From positions 62,001-126,000 of the forward strand of contig NZ_JBFABE010000013.1 of the NCBI RefSeq assembly GCF_040640155.1: 64,000 bases of DNA. The letters run 5' to 3'. This DNA comes from Streptosporangium sp040640155. GTDB taxonomy: Bacteria > Actinomycetota > Actinomycetes > Streptosporangiales > Streptosporangiaceae. The notes under the pieces are model-generated. The model was given only the letters and a program-made list of their open reading frames with translations, was not told the DNA's origin and ran no database searches. Positions within the stretch are counted from its first letter, which is position 1; the number at the start of each line of letters is the position of its first letter. Shown here piece by piece: positions 32,310 to 40,612 of the stretch. Made by a program: the position numbers and the translations under genes.

Positions 32310-32915
32310 CTAGCGGATGAGGAGTTTCTGCGCCTCGACGACCAGGTCGAGCCCGAAGCTGAGCTTGAGGCCGAAGTAGACGATGGCGGTGGCGGTGGCG
32401 GCGGCGACCAGGACGACCAGGATCTTGACGGTCCAGCCCCGGCGGCCGAGCCAGGCCGTCCAGGCCGACAGGGTCCGCTTGCCGAACTCCAGCACCCGGT
32501 GGGCCCAGTGGAACTCGGTGGCCAGCACGGCCAGCCCGGCGAAGACGACCAGCCAGCCGGGCCCGGGGAAGGGCACCATGATCAGGCCGCCGATGACCAG
32601 CACGGCGCCGACGACACCGATGACGATCTTCAGGGTGAGGTGGCCGGTGCGGGTGGACCTGATGCCGTCGAGCCTGCCCTGCAGGCCGGATCGCCGGGCC
32701 TTCACCTCCGGGGGCTCACCGGGCTCACCGGGCCCGCCGACGCCACCGGGGCCGCCCGGAGAGGAACCTCCCGGAACGGGGCCCCCGGTCTCGCCGATGC
32801 CGCCGGGGACACCGGCCCCGGCGGCATCGCCCCGACGCGGAGCGCCGGTGTGATCGTCTTTCGTCGGGTTCCCGGCCGCGTCCCGAGGGCCGCGCACCCC
32901 GTCTGAGATCGTCAT
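32310..32915 (-). CDS. PGPGW-motif transmembrane protein (TIGR02611-like)
   Basis: This is a 201-residue membrane protein. The conserved core is LKIVIGVVGAVLVIGGLIMVPFPGPGWLVVFAGLAVLATEFHWAH, containing the PGPGW motif (PF09656), followed by a third helix (VKILVVLVAAATATAIVYFGL). The first 85 residues are a hydrophilic Gly/Pro/Glu-rich tail with GGPGEPGEPPE repeats. The chosen ATG at 32915 has a GGGGGAG site close upstream; the frame is open further upstream but without coding character. The family is widespread in actinobacteria and its function is unknown. Confidence 0.88.
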   Translation of the reverse strand: MTISDGVRGPRDAAGNPTKDDHTGAPRRGDAAGAGVPGGIGETGGPVPGGSSPGGPGGVGGPGEPGEPPEVKARRSGLQGRLDGIRSTRTGHLTLKIVIGVVGAVLVIGGLIMVPFPGPGWLVVFAGLAVLATEFHWAHRVLEFGKRTLSAWTAWLGRRGWTVKILVVLVAAATATAIVYFGLKLSFGLDLVVEAQKLLIR

Positions 32916-33379
32916 GCTCTCCCCCGGACTGTCGGTTTCTTCCACAATAGGGTCTGTCGGATGGTCCGGCCTCAGCGGACGTCGTATCTCATCCTGAAGA
33001 CGGAGTCCCCTACCCCCTTGAGGGGGACTCCCGCCGGCGCACCGGGGCCGAACGGCCATTGACACGCCAGGAACGCTTCCGGCCTCGCCCGAGACGCTCC
33101 CGGCGTCGCCCCGAACGCTTCCGCCCGGAACCGGGACGGCCCCGGCCGGGCCCGTTCGGGGCGCGGCCGGGGCCGTACGGGCTCCCGGCCCCGCGTGGTT
33201 CTCACGAAGGACCGGGAGGCCGGTGAAGGGCCGCCAGGACCCCCCGGCCTCGGCGGCCGGACGCACCGGCGGGTCTCTCCCGGGCCGCCCCGGGCCGCTC
33301 CCGGGAGGTCACCCCGCCGGGGTGGTCTCGCGGGAGCGGCGGTCGGAGCGGGAGCGGTCGTCGGGAGCGGGGACGACCG
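32916..33379. other. Intergenic region, 464 bp
   Basis: No gene is supported here. It contains the promoter region of the PGPGW gene next to 32916, a strong 13-bp hairpin at 33136-33176 (ACGGCCCCGGCCG with a 15-base loop), and several CCCGGG-rich small palindromes at 33280-33320 just after the xyloglucanase stop. These could terminate the xyloglucanase transcript, which runs leftwards. Confidence 0.6.
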
Positions 33380-36300
33380 TCAGGAGACGGCGCAGGTGAC
33401 GGTGGACGGGACGCCGTTGGTGCCGGTCCAGCTCGCGCCGAAGCCGAACACGGTGGACGCCCCGGCGCCCAGGGCGCCGTTCCAGTTCGTGTTCCTCACC
33501 GTGACGGCGGCACCGGTCTGGGTGTGCACGCCGCTCCAGAGCTGGCTGATCGTCTGGCCGTTCGGGAACGACCACGTGACGGTCCAGCCGGTGGTCGCCG
33601 AGGTGCCGGTGTTCTTCACCGTCACCTCGCCCTGGAATCCGCCCGGCCAGGAGTTGGCGACCTTGTAGGTCGCGGTGCAGCCGCCGCCCTGTCCGGCGGT
33701 GGTCGTGAAGGTGACCGGCGCCGAGGCGGTGGAGCTGTTGCCGGCCGCGTCACGGGCGATGACGTAGAACGTGTACGAGGTGTCCGCGCTCAATCCGCTC
33801 AGCGCGTACGACGCCGACGAGGCCGTCGCCACCTTCACGTCCGTCGCGCCCGCCTCACGGTAGACGTCGTACCCCGTCACACCCACCGCGTCGGTCGAGG
33901 CCGTCCACGTCAGCGTCGCCCCCGAGGAGGTGATCGCCGACGCCACCGGGGTACCCGGCCTGGTCGGCGCGATGGTGTCCCCCTGTCCGGCGGTGGTCGT
34001 GAAGGTGACCGGCGCCGAGGCGGTGGAGCTGTTGCCGGCCGCGTCACGGGCGATGACGTAGAACGTGTACGAGGTGTCCGCGCTCAATCCGCTCAGCGCG
34101 TACGACGCCGACGAGGCCGTCGCCACCTTCACGTCCGTCGCGCCCGCCTCACGGTAGACGTCGTACCCCGTCACACCCACCGCGTCGGTCGAGGCCGTCC
34201 ACGTCAGCGTCGCCCCCGAGGAGGTGATCGCCGACGCCGCCGGGGTACCCGGCCTGGTCGGCGCGATGGTGTCGTCGGGCGGGACGGTCCCGTCGCCGTC
34301 GGCGTACAGGATGCCGCGGCCGTTGGTGCCGAGGTAGACGCGGCCGTAGACGCGCGGGTCGCCGGTGAGGGCCTCGCCCGCGTTGCCGTACTGGTGCTGG
34401 TCGTCGTTGATCCTGACCCAGGTCGCGCCGGTGTCGTCGGAGCGGAACACGCCGGTGACGCCGCCGACGGTGGCGAGCGTGTAGAGCGCCTGGTAGCTCT
34501 TTCCGGGCGCGGCCTTGCCGAAGCCGATGTTGACCGCGTTCGCGACGCCGGACAGCTTGGTGAACGACGCGCCGCCGTCGGTGGAGTGCCAGATGCCCGC
34601 GGCGGCGCCGGTGTCGTTGGCGGGCCCGGCCAGCCAGATGTCGCCCTCGCGGCCGGGGACGGCCTTGAACTTGACGTTGCCCTCGGCGGGCAGCCCGGTC
34701 GCGGCGGTGGCCGTGAACGTGGCGCCGCCGTTGACGCTGACGTAGAACTTCCCGGCGCTGTAGCCGTAGAACTTACTGGGGTTCACCCGGTCGGACTCGA
34801 CCACGGCGCCGGTCGGCAGCCCGGTGGAGGCGGTCCAGGAGTTGCCGTAGCCGACCGTGTAGTGCACGCCCACGCCCTTGGGCGCCCAGACGAACCGGGA
34901 GCCGTCGGCCGCGGCGGCGATCGTGCCGCCCTCGTTGATCCCGGCCGGCTCGCTGCCCTGGAACCAGTTGGCGCCGCCGTCGGTGGAGAACGCGGCGTGG
35001 CTGTCGTTGGGCCGGTCGGCGTCGGTGAAGTTGCCCGCGCGGACCATGACGGCCGGTTTGGTCTCGGCGTAGTCGAGGCTGGTGGTGGAGGTGAAGATCG
35101 GGGAGGTGAACATCATCGCCGGGACGGCGTCGAGGTCGGTGTGCCGGAAGCCGCCGATGTCACCCAGCGCGCTGACGAGCGGGGCCCCGGACGGCGGGCT
35201 GATCAGGTCGAGGACGGCGGTCTCCTCAAGCCCCTTGACCATGGGCTTGATGGTGAGCTGGCCGCCGGTGTCCCACTTCTTGAGGTCCTCGGTGCCGTAC
35301 AGCGTGGCGCCGGTGCCGTACATCATCCGGTTGCCGTCGAAGGGGTCGATCTCCAGCGACTCGGTCATCCAGCCGAGCTTGGGCGTCACCTCGGGCGGCT
35401 GCGGGTTGGTCCCGAAGGTCAGCCACGGCGAGGAGGAGACGTCCATGGTGTAGCGGAAGCTGCGGTTGGGGTAGGACGTGAAGTCCCAGATGCGGGTCCA
35501 GGTCGCGCCGGAGTCGGTGGACCTGAAGAAGATCACGTCCGGCCACCAGGAGATCTGGGTGGCGACCATGATCGTGCCGGGGTTCTGCCGGTCGATCGTG
35601 AGGCCGCTGTAGCCGTAGTACGCGTCGGACGAGCTGGAGGGGACCGGGCTGATCTGGGTCCACGCGCCGGTGGTCGTGTTCAGCTTCCACACGTCGCCCT
35701 TGGCGCCGTCGTAGGGGCCCGAGGTGTCGCTGGTCGCGATGTAGAGGGTGTGGTTGACGTGGTCGAGCACGCCCTTGTGCGCGATGTAGCCGGTGGGCTG
35801 CCCGGCCACCCGGCTCCAGGTGGTCCCGCCGTCGGCGGAGCTGTAGACGGTGTTCTGCTTGTCGGCGACGCCGACGTAGATCCTCTGCGTGGTGTTGCCC
35901 GCGGTCGCCGAGCTCGGGTCGAAGGTCACCCAGACCACGCCCGGACGGTGGCTGGTGTAGCCGTTGGGGTCGGAGGGGTTGTCGGCGTGGTTCCCCGCGT
36001 TGGGGAAGCTCGCCACCTTGGCCCAGGTCACGCCCTTGTCGGTGCTGCGCCACAGGCCGTTGCCCTCGGGCGCGCCGAAGTAGAGGACGCTGTTCCTGTT
36101 GGGGTCGACGGCCAGCCGCTCGCCCATGCCGCGGCCGGGCATGTTGCCGCCGAGCTTGAACGGCAGCGGCGTGGCCTGCCAGGTGGCGCCCTTGTCGGCG
36201 GAGCGCAGGATGGCCCCGTTGTTGGGGTCCCAGCTGTTGGTGTACATGCCGGCGGCGACGTAGACGCGGTTCGTCTCGACCGGGTCGGTGGCGAGGCTGA

Positions 36301-36652
36301 CCACGCCGTTGTAGCCCCACTTGTCCCAGCCCACCCAGTCGAGCAGCGGGGTCCAGCTCTTGCTCGCCTGCTCCCAGCGGTACGCGCCGCCGATGTCGGT
36401 GCGGGCGTAGATGAGGTTCTTCTCCTTCTGGTTGAACACGATCCCCGGCACGAACCCGCCGCCGTCGATCCTGACGTTCTTCCAGTCGTAGGACTCGGCG
36501 GCCACGGTGCGGGCCGCGGAGCCGGCCGGGGCGCCGCCCACGGAGCCGGGCGCGGACGCCGAGGCGCTCGCACTCCCGCCCGCGGCGACCAGACCGGCCG
36601 AGGCGCACGCCACCGCGACGGCGGCGAGCGCGCTGAACAGCCTTCTTCGCAT
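33380..36652 (-). CDS. Secreted GH74 xyloglucanase with two FN3 domains and a CBM2
   Basis: This 1090-residue enzyme is an exported endo-xyloglucanase (GH74). The signal peptide is MRRRLFSALAAVAVACASAGLVAAGG. The catalytic region (about 55-790) has twin seven-bladed propellers with repeated STDKGVTWAK/SADGGTTWSR blade motifs and the two catalytic Asp sites, RTDIGGAYRW (Asp86) and GDIGGFRH. Two 98-residue FN3 modules follow, nearly identical, then a C-terminal CBM2 (CTATYKVANSWPGGFQGEVTVKN, WTVTWSFPNGQTISQLW, TNGVPSTVTCAVS) for cellulose binding. The ATG at 36652 has an AAGGGAA site. It stands alone; its regulator is not obvious. Confidence 0.95.
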   Translation of the reverse strand: MRRRLFSALAAVAVACASAGLVAAGGSASASASAPGSVGGAPAGSAARTVAAESYDWKNVRIDGGGFVPGIVFNQKEKNLIYARTDIGGAYRWEQASKSWTPLLDWVGWDKWGYNGVVSLATDPVETNRVYVAAGMYTNSWDPNNGAILRSADKGATWQATPLPFKLGGNMPGRGMGERLAVDPNRNSVLYFGAPEGNGLWRSTDKGVTWAKVASFPNAGNHADNPSDPNGYTSHRPGVVWVTFDPSSATAGNTTQRIYVGVADKQNTVYSSADGGTTWSRVAGQPTGYIAHKGVLDHVNHTLYIATSDTSGPYDGAKGDVWKLNTTTGAWTQISPVPSSSSDAYYGYSGLTIDRQNPGTIMVATQISWWPDVIFFRSTDSGATWTRIWDFTSYPNRSFRYTMDVSSSPWLTFGTNPQPPEVTPKLGWMTESLEIDPFDGNRMMYGTGATLYGTEDLKKWDTGGQLTIKPMVKGLEETAVLDLISPPSGAPLVSALGDIGGFRHTDLDAVPAMMFTSPIFTSTTSLDYAETKPAVMVRAGNFTDADRPNDSHAAFSTDGGANWFQGSEPAGINEGGTIAAAADGSRFVWAPKGVGVHYTVGYGNSWTASTGLPTGAVVESDRVNPSKFYGYSAGKFYVSVNGGATFTATAATGLPAEGNVKFKAVPGREGDIWLAGPANDTGAAAGIWHSTDGGASFTKLSGVANAVNIGFGKAAPGKSYQALYTLATVGGVTGVFRSDDTGATWVRINDDQHQYGNAGEALTGDPRVYGRVYLGTNGRGILYADGDGTVPPDDTIAPTRPGTPAASAITSSGATLTWTASTDAVGVTGYDVYREAGATDVKVATASSASYALSGLSADTSYTFYVIARDAAGNSSTASAPVTFTTTAGQGDTIAPTRPGTPVASAITSSGATLTWTASTDAVGVTGYDVYREAGATDVKVATASSASYALSGLSADTSYTFYVIARDAAGNSSTASAPVTFTTTAGQGGGCTATYKVANSWPGGFQGEVTVKNTGTSATTGWTVTWSFPNGQTISQLWSGVHTQTGAAVTVRNTNWNGALGAGASTVFGFGASWTGTNGVPSTVTCAVS
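33688..34275 (-). repeat. Two 294-bp near-identical direct repeats encoding the FN3 modules
   Basis: The stretch 33691-33984 recurs from 33985 with a period of 294 bp. The copies appear to differ at only one place (GTPVAS versus GTPAAS in the protein). Such identity points to a recent duplication or gene conversion. Confidence 0.9.
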
Positions 36653-36803
36653 GTACGGCTTCCCTTCGCAATGCAACGGACAAACCGCCATGCACGATCA
36701 AGGTGGCGGGACCCTGACCGTCGACCGCCCGTGATGCGCGTGCATGAACGCCCAGAGGGTCACACGCCGGACCCCGGGCCGTCAATAGTTTGGATGGACA
36801 ACT

Positions 36804-36839
36804 AAAAAACCCGCTCCGGTGCCACCGCCCCGGAACGGG
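36804..36839 (-). terminator. Rho-independent terminator after soxR
   Basis: On the minus strand CCCGTTCCGG, a ten-base loop and CCGGAGCGGG form a stem with one G-U pair, followed by TTTTTT (A run at 36804-36809). This textbook form is rare in this window. Confidence 0.88.
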
Positions 36840-36882
36840 GCGCCCCGGCCGGGACGGCGGTCCGTACGTCCGCCGGAAGGGG

Positions 36883-37359
36883 TCAGTCCACGACGCAGGC
36901 GGGCTCGCACGCCTCGCGGGCGCCGAGCATCAGCCGCGAGCCCGGCCCGCGCGCGGCGGCCACGTCGTCGGGGTTGGCCAGCGCGCAGCGGTCCAGCGAC
37001 AGGCAGCCGCAGGCGATGCAGTCGGTCAGCCCGTGCCGGAGCCGTTCGAGCTGCCTGATGCGGCCGTCCAGCTCGCCCTGCCACATCGTGGAGAGCCTCT
37101 CCCAGTCCTCCCGGGTGGGGGTACGGCCGTCGGGCAGGGCGGCGAGCGCCTCCTGGATCGTCCTGAGCGGGATCCCCACCCGCTGGGAGACCCGGATGAA
37201 GGCGATCCTGCGCAACGTGTCGCGGGAGAAACGGCGCTGGTTGCCGGTGGTGCGGCGGCTGCGGATGAGCCCCTTGGACTCGTAGAAGTGCAGGGCGGAG
37301 ACGGCCACCCCGCTGCGCGCGGAGAGCTGGCCGACGGTCATCTCCGGAGTGTTGGGCAT
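36883..37359 (-). CDS. soxR: Redox-sensing MerR-family regulator SoxR
   Basis: This is a 158-residue SoxR. The MerR helix-turn-helix is MTVGQLSARSGVAVSALHFYESKGLIRSRRTTGNQRRF, and the [2Fe-2S] cluster motif C-x2-C-x-C-x5-C is Cys114, Cys117, Cys119 and Cys125 in CIACGCLSLDRC. In streptomycetes SoxR responds to redox-active compounds such as endogenous quinones. The start is the ATG at 37359 (37341 is possible); no clear ribosome site, perhaps leaderless. A SoxR box stands between it and the divergent PPOX gene. Confidence 0.95.
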   Translation of the reverse strand: MPNTPEMTVGQLSARSGVAVSALHFYESKGLIRSRRTTGNQRRFSRDTLRRIAFIRVSQRVGIPLRTIQEALAALPDGRTPTREDWERLSTMWQGELDGRIRQLERLRHGLTDCIACGCLSLDRCALANPDDVAAARGPGSRLMLGAREACEPACVVD

Positions 37360-37375
37360 GCGGCAGTCTAACTTG

Positions 37376-37395
37376 ACCTCAATCAACATTGAGGT
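37376..37395. promoter_or_regulatory. SoxR box
   Basis: ACCTCAA and TTGAGGT arms around a six-base centre make a perfect 7-bp dyad that matches the known CCTCAA-N6-TTGAGG SoxR site. It lies only 14 bases before the PPOX ATG and 16 bases before the soxR ATG, so it covers the promoter spacer of at least one gene. Confidence 0.92.
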
Positions 37396-37409
37396 TACAG
37401 AGTAAGATC

Positions 37410-37808
37410 ATGATTTTCACCGAGGCGGAACTCGCCTTCCTCAAGAGCCAGCACCTGGGCCGGTTGGCCACGACCGACTCCGCCGGGGGCCTGCAGAACA
37501 GCCCGACCGGTTTCCACGTCGACCCCGAGACCGGCGCCGTCGACATCTACGGCCGCGCGATGGGGACCACCAGGAAGTTCCGCAACGTCCGGACGAACCC
37601 GCGGGTGGCCTTCGTGGTGGACGAGCTCGCCTCCACCGATCCCTGGCGGGTGCGGGGGGTGGAGATCCGCGGCGAGGCCGAGGCCATCGAGGACCACGAT
37701 CCCCCCTTCCCCCACCTCAGCCGCGAGGTCATCCGCATCCATCCCCGCAGGGTCGTCTCCTGGGGCGTCGACCCCGAACACGAGGGCATGCGGGGCCGCG
37801 ACGTCTGA
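37410..37808 (+). CDS. PPOX-class F420/FMN-dependent oxidoreductase
   Basis: This is a 132-residue pyridoxamine-phosphate-oxidase-fold protein (MIFTEAELAFLKSQHLGRLATTDSAGGLQNSPTGFHVD, YGRAMGTTRKFRNVRTNPRVAFVVDEL, GVEIRGEAEAIED, IRIHPRRVVSWGVD), typical of actinobacterial PPOX-class enzymes that bind F420 or FMN. The ATG at 37410 matches the family N-terminus and has almost no leader. It is divergent from soxR across a SoxR box and is most likely a SoxR target, perhaps reducing redox-cycling compounds. That role is inferred. Confidence 0.9.
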   Translation: MIFTEAELAFLKSQHLGRLATTDSAGGLQNSPTGFHVDPETGAVDIYGRAMGTTRKFRNVRTNPRVAFVVDELASTDPWRVRGVEIRGEAEAIEDHDPPFPHLSREVIRIHPRRVVSWGVDPEHEGMRGRDV

Positions 37809-37912
37809 CCCTGCGCATCGAGAGCCCACCGGGAGCCCACCGGGAGCGCGCCGGGCCGCGCGCCGGGCCGCGCGGCCCGTCACCCCGGGGCGGCCGTCCG
37901 GCCGCGCGCCGG

Positions 37913-38914
37913 TCAGCGCCCCAGCGTGCTCTCCCTGACCACGAGCCGGTAGCCCGCGCCGACCTCCTTCGGGGGGTGGTCGGCGGGGCCCTCGATGCGC
38001 TGCTTGAGCAGGTCGACCGCGATCCTGGCCAGCTCGGCCTTGTCGGGGGCGACCGTGGTCAGGGTGGGGGTGCTGAAACGGCCGTCCTCGATGTCGTCGA
38101 GCCCGGCCAGGGCGACGTCCTCGGGCACCCGCAGCCCGGACGACAGCAGGGTCCGCATGGCGCCCAGCGCCAGCAGGTCGTTGAAGCAGAACACCGCGTC
38201 GGGCGGTTCGGCGCGCCCCAGCAGCGCGGCCATCGCCGCCGCCCCCTGGTCCCTGCGGTAGCGCTCGACCGTGGCGACCGTCTCGGGAAGCCCGTGGGCG
38301 GCCATGGCCTCGCGGTACCCGGCCAGGCGGAGCGGGGCGGTGCCGCTGGCGGCGTTGTCCTCGGCGCCCAGCGCGGCGACGCGGGTGCGGCCCAGCCCGA
38401 TCAGGTGCTCGGTGACGTCGCGCGCCGCCCGTACGTTGTCGATGGCCACGTGGTCGGCGGGGCCGTCGTGGATGCGCTCGCCGAGCAGCACGAGCGCGGT
38501 CGCGTCGGTGCGCGCGGCGAGCTCGTCGGCGCCGATCGCGATGGGGCTGAGGATGACCCCGTCCACCCGGTGGTCGCGGACCCCGTCGAGGATGCGCCGC
38601 TCCCGCTCCAGGCGGCCGTCGGTCTGCTCGATGACCACCAGCCACCTCAGCTCGGCCGCGGCGTCGATGACGAACCTGGACAGCTCGGCGAAGTAGGGGG
38701 CGTCGAGCTCGGGCAGCGCCAGGGCGATCACGCCGGTGCGTCCCTGGCGCAGGTTCCTCGCCGACAGGTTGGGCCGGTAGTCCAGCCGGGAGAGCGCCTC
38801 CTCCACCTTGGCCCGGGTCGCGGGCGAGACGTGGGCGTACCCGTTGACGACGTTGGAGACGGTCTTCACCGACACCCCCGCCAGGCGCGCGATGTCGCGC
38901 AGGCTCGCTCCCAC
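37913..38914 (-). CDS. LacI-family transcriptional regulator
   Basis: This is a 333-residue LacI repressor. The N-terminal helix-turn-helix and hinge read SLRDIARLAGVSVKTVSNVVNGYAHVSPATRAKVEEALSRLDYRPN, followed by the sugar-binding core (TGVIALALPELDAPYFAEL, VDGVILSP, HVAIDNVRAA, FCFNDLLALGAMRTL). The GTG at 38914 has a GGAGGGGGA site. It is divergent from the GH51 arabinofuranosidase/ABC importer operon, and a perfect LacI-type dyad lies between them. It presumably represses that operon until an arabinose-containing sugar binds. Confidence 0.94.
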   Translation of the reverse strand: MGASLRDIARLAGVSVKTVSNVVNGYAHVSPATRAKVEEALSRLDYRPNLSARNLRQGRTGVIALALPELDAPYFAELSRFVIDAAAELRWLVVIEQTDGRLERERRILDGVRDHRVDGVILSPIAIGADELAARTDATALVLLGERIHDGPADHVAIDNVRAARDVTEHLIGLGRTRVAALGAEDNAASGTAPLRLAGYREAMAAHGLPETVATVERYRRDQGAAAMAALLGRAEPPDAVFCFNDLLALGAMRTLLSSGLRVPEDVALAGLDDIEDGRFSTPTLTTVAPDKAELARIAVDLLKQRIEGPADHPPKEVGAGYRLVVRESTLGR

Positions 38915-39025
38915 TCGCTCCCCCTCCCGCCGGGGTGCCCGCCGCCCGGCCGGTACTCCGCGGGCCGTACGGGATCCGGTCCCGACGATCGTAACGCCCC
39001 GGTATCGACTCCTGGAGCCCCTGTT

Positions 39026-39048
39026 TACAACGTTGAAACAACGTTGTA
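39026..39048. promoter_or_regulatory. LacI-family operator dyad
   Basis: TACAACGTTG and its exact inverse CAACGTTGTA are separated by AAA. Each arm also holds the AACGTT core typical of LacI-family operators. It lies 45 bases before the GH51 start and 112 bases from the lacI-type start. Confidence 0.88.
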
Positions 39049-39093
39049 GAAACCACCTACCACGAAATGTCGCGTTAACAGAGAGGTCGTGCC

Positions 39094-40608
39094 GTGGCGA
39101 CCACCGCCCGTCTCACCCTGGACCCCGCCTTCCGCATCGCCCCGGTCGAGCCCCGGCTCTTCGGCTCGTTCGTGGAGCACATGGGCCGCTGCGTCTACAC
39201 CGGCGTCTTCGAGCCCGGCCACCCGCTGGCCGACGCCGACGGCCTGCGCACCGACGTGCTGGAGCTGACCCGCGAGCTCGGGGTCACGGTGGTCCGCTAC
39301 CCCGGGGGCAACTTCGTCTCCAACTACCGCTGGGAGGACGGCGTCGGCCCGGTCGAGGAGCGGCCGGCGCGGCTGGACATGGCCTGGCGCAGCCTGGAGG
39401 GCAACGCCTTCGGGCTCAACGAGTTCATGGCCTGGGCCGCCAAGGCCGGGGTCGAGCCGATGATGGCGCTCAACCTCGGCACCCGGGGGGTCGCCGAGGC
39501 GCTGGAGCTGGTCGAGTACGCCAACTACCCCGGCGGCACGCGCCTGTCGGAGCTGCGCCGCTCGCACGGCGTCGACAAACCGCACGACGTGCGGCTGTGG
39601 TGCCTGGGCAACGAGCTGGACGGCCCCTGGCAGATGGGCCACAAGACCGCCGCCGAGTACGGCCGGCTGGCCGCCGAGACCGCGCGGGCCCTGCTGCGCT
39701 TCGACGGCGGCCTGTCGCTGGTGGCCTGCGGCAGCTCCAACAGCGGCATGCCGACGTTCGGCTCCTGGGAGGCCGAGGTGCTGGAGGCGACGTACGAGAT
39801 GGTCGACTACATCTCGCTGCACGCCTACTACGACCCCTCCGACGGCGACGTCGACTCCTTCCTCGCCAGCGGCGCCGACATGGAGCACATGATCCGCTCG
39901 ATCGCGGCCACCGCCGACCACGTGGGCGCGAAACTGCGCAGCACCAAGCGGATCCGGCTCTCCTTCGACGAGTGGAACGTCTGGTACCAGAGCCGCTTCG
40001 GGGGCGAGTCGTCGCTGGAGTGGCGGGAGCGCCCGCGGCTGATCGAGGACACCTACGACGTGACCGACGCGGTGGTGGTCGGCAGCCTGCTCATCACGCT
40101 GCTGCGCAACGCCGACCGGGTCGGCGTCGCCTGCCAGGCGCAGCTCGCCAACGTGATCGCCCCGATCAGGACCGAGCCGGGCGGCCCGGCGTGGCGGCAG
40201 AGCATCTTCCACCCGTTCGCGCTGACCGCCCGGCACGCCCGCGGCCAGGTGCTGCGCGTGGAGCCCGAGTGCGGGACGATCCCGACCGCCAGGTACGGCG
40301 AGGCGCCCGCGCTCTGGGCGACCGCCACGCACGACGAGGCGACCGGCGAGCTGACGCTGTTCGTGGTCAACCGCGACCGGAACGCCCCGTGCGCGCTGGA
40401 GCTCACGCTGCCCGAGGGGATGCGGCCCGTCGAGCACCTGGAGCTCACCGACGACGACCTGTCGGCGGTCAACACCGCCGACGCTCCCGACCGCGTCGTC
40501 CCCCGGCCCGGCGCGGGCGCGCGCCAGGAGGGCCGCCGCTCCGTCCTGAACCTCTCACCCGTCTCGTGGAACGTCGTCCGCTTCGCTCCCTCGTCCCCCC
40601 AGGAGTAA
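39094..40608 (+). CDS. GH51 alpha-L-arabinofuranosidase
   Basis: This is a 504-residue intracellular GH51 arabinofuranosidase that removes L-arabinose from arabinoxylan or arabinan oligosaccharides. The acid/base Glu174 is in WCLGNELDGPWQ and the nucleophile Glu293 in SFDEWNVWY; RYPGGNFVSNYRWEDGVGP and LFGSFVEHMGRCVYTGV are also conserved. No signal peptide is present. The GTG has a GAGAGG site. It is first in an operon with a sugar-binding lipoprotein and two permeases and probably acts on imported oligosaccharides. No ATPase gene follows, so a shared MsiK-type ATPase is likely. Confidence 0.95.
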   Translation: MATTARLTLDPAFRIAPVEPRLFGSFVEHMGRCVYTGVFEPGHPLADADGLRTDVLELTRELGVTVVRYPGGNFVSNYRWEDGVGPVEERPARLDMAWRSLEGNAFGLNEFMAWAAKAGVEPMMALNLGTRGVAEALELVEYANYPGGTRLSELRRSHGVDKPHDVRLWCLGNELDGPWQMGHKTAAEYGRLAAETARALLRFDGGLSLVACGSSNSGMPTFGSWEAEVLEATYEMVDYISLHAYYDPSDGDVDSFLASGADMEHMIRSIAATADHVGAKLRSTKRIRLSFDEWNVWYQSRFGGESSLEWRERPRLIEDTYDVTDAVVVGSLLITLLRNADRVGVACQAQLANVIAPIRTEPGGPAWRQSIFHPFALTARHARGQVLRVEPECGTIPTARYGEAPALWATATHDEATGELTLFVVNRDRNAPCALELTLPEGMRPVEHLELTDDDLSAVNTADAPDRVVPRPGAGARQEGRRSVLNLSPVSWNVVRFAPSSPQE

Positions 40609-40612
40609 GACC

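Noticed and set aside
36734..36745. ATGCGCGTGCAT palindrome upstream of the GH74 gene as an operator
   Set aside because: Short, imperfect in the centre, single copy and with no regulator nearby; too weak to call.
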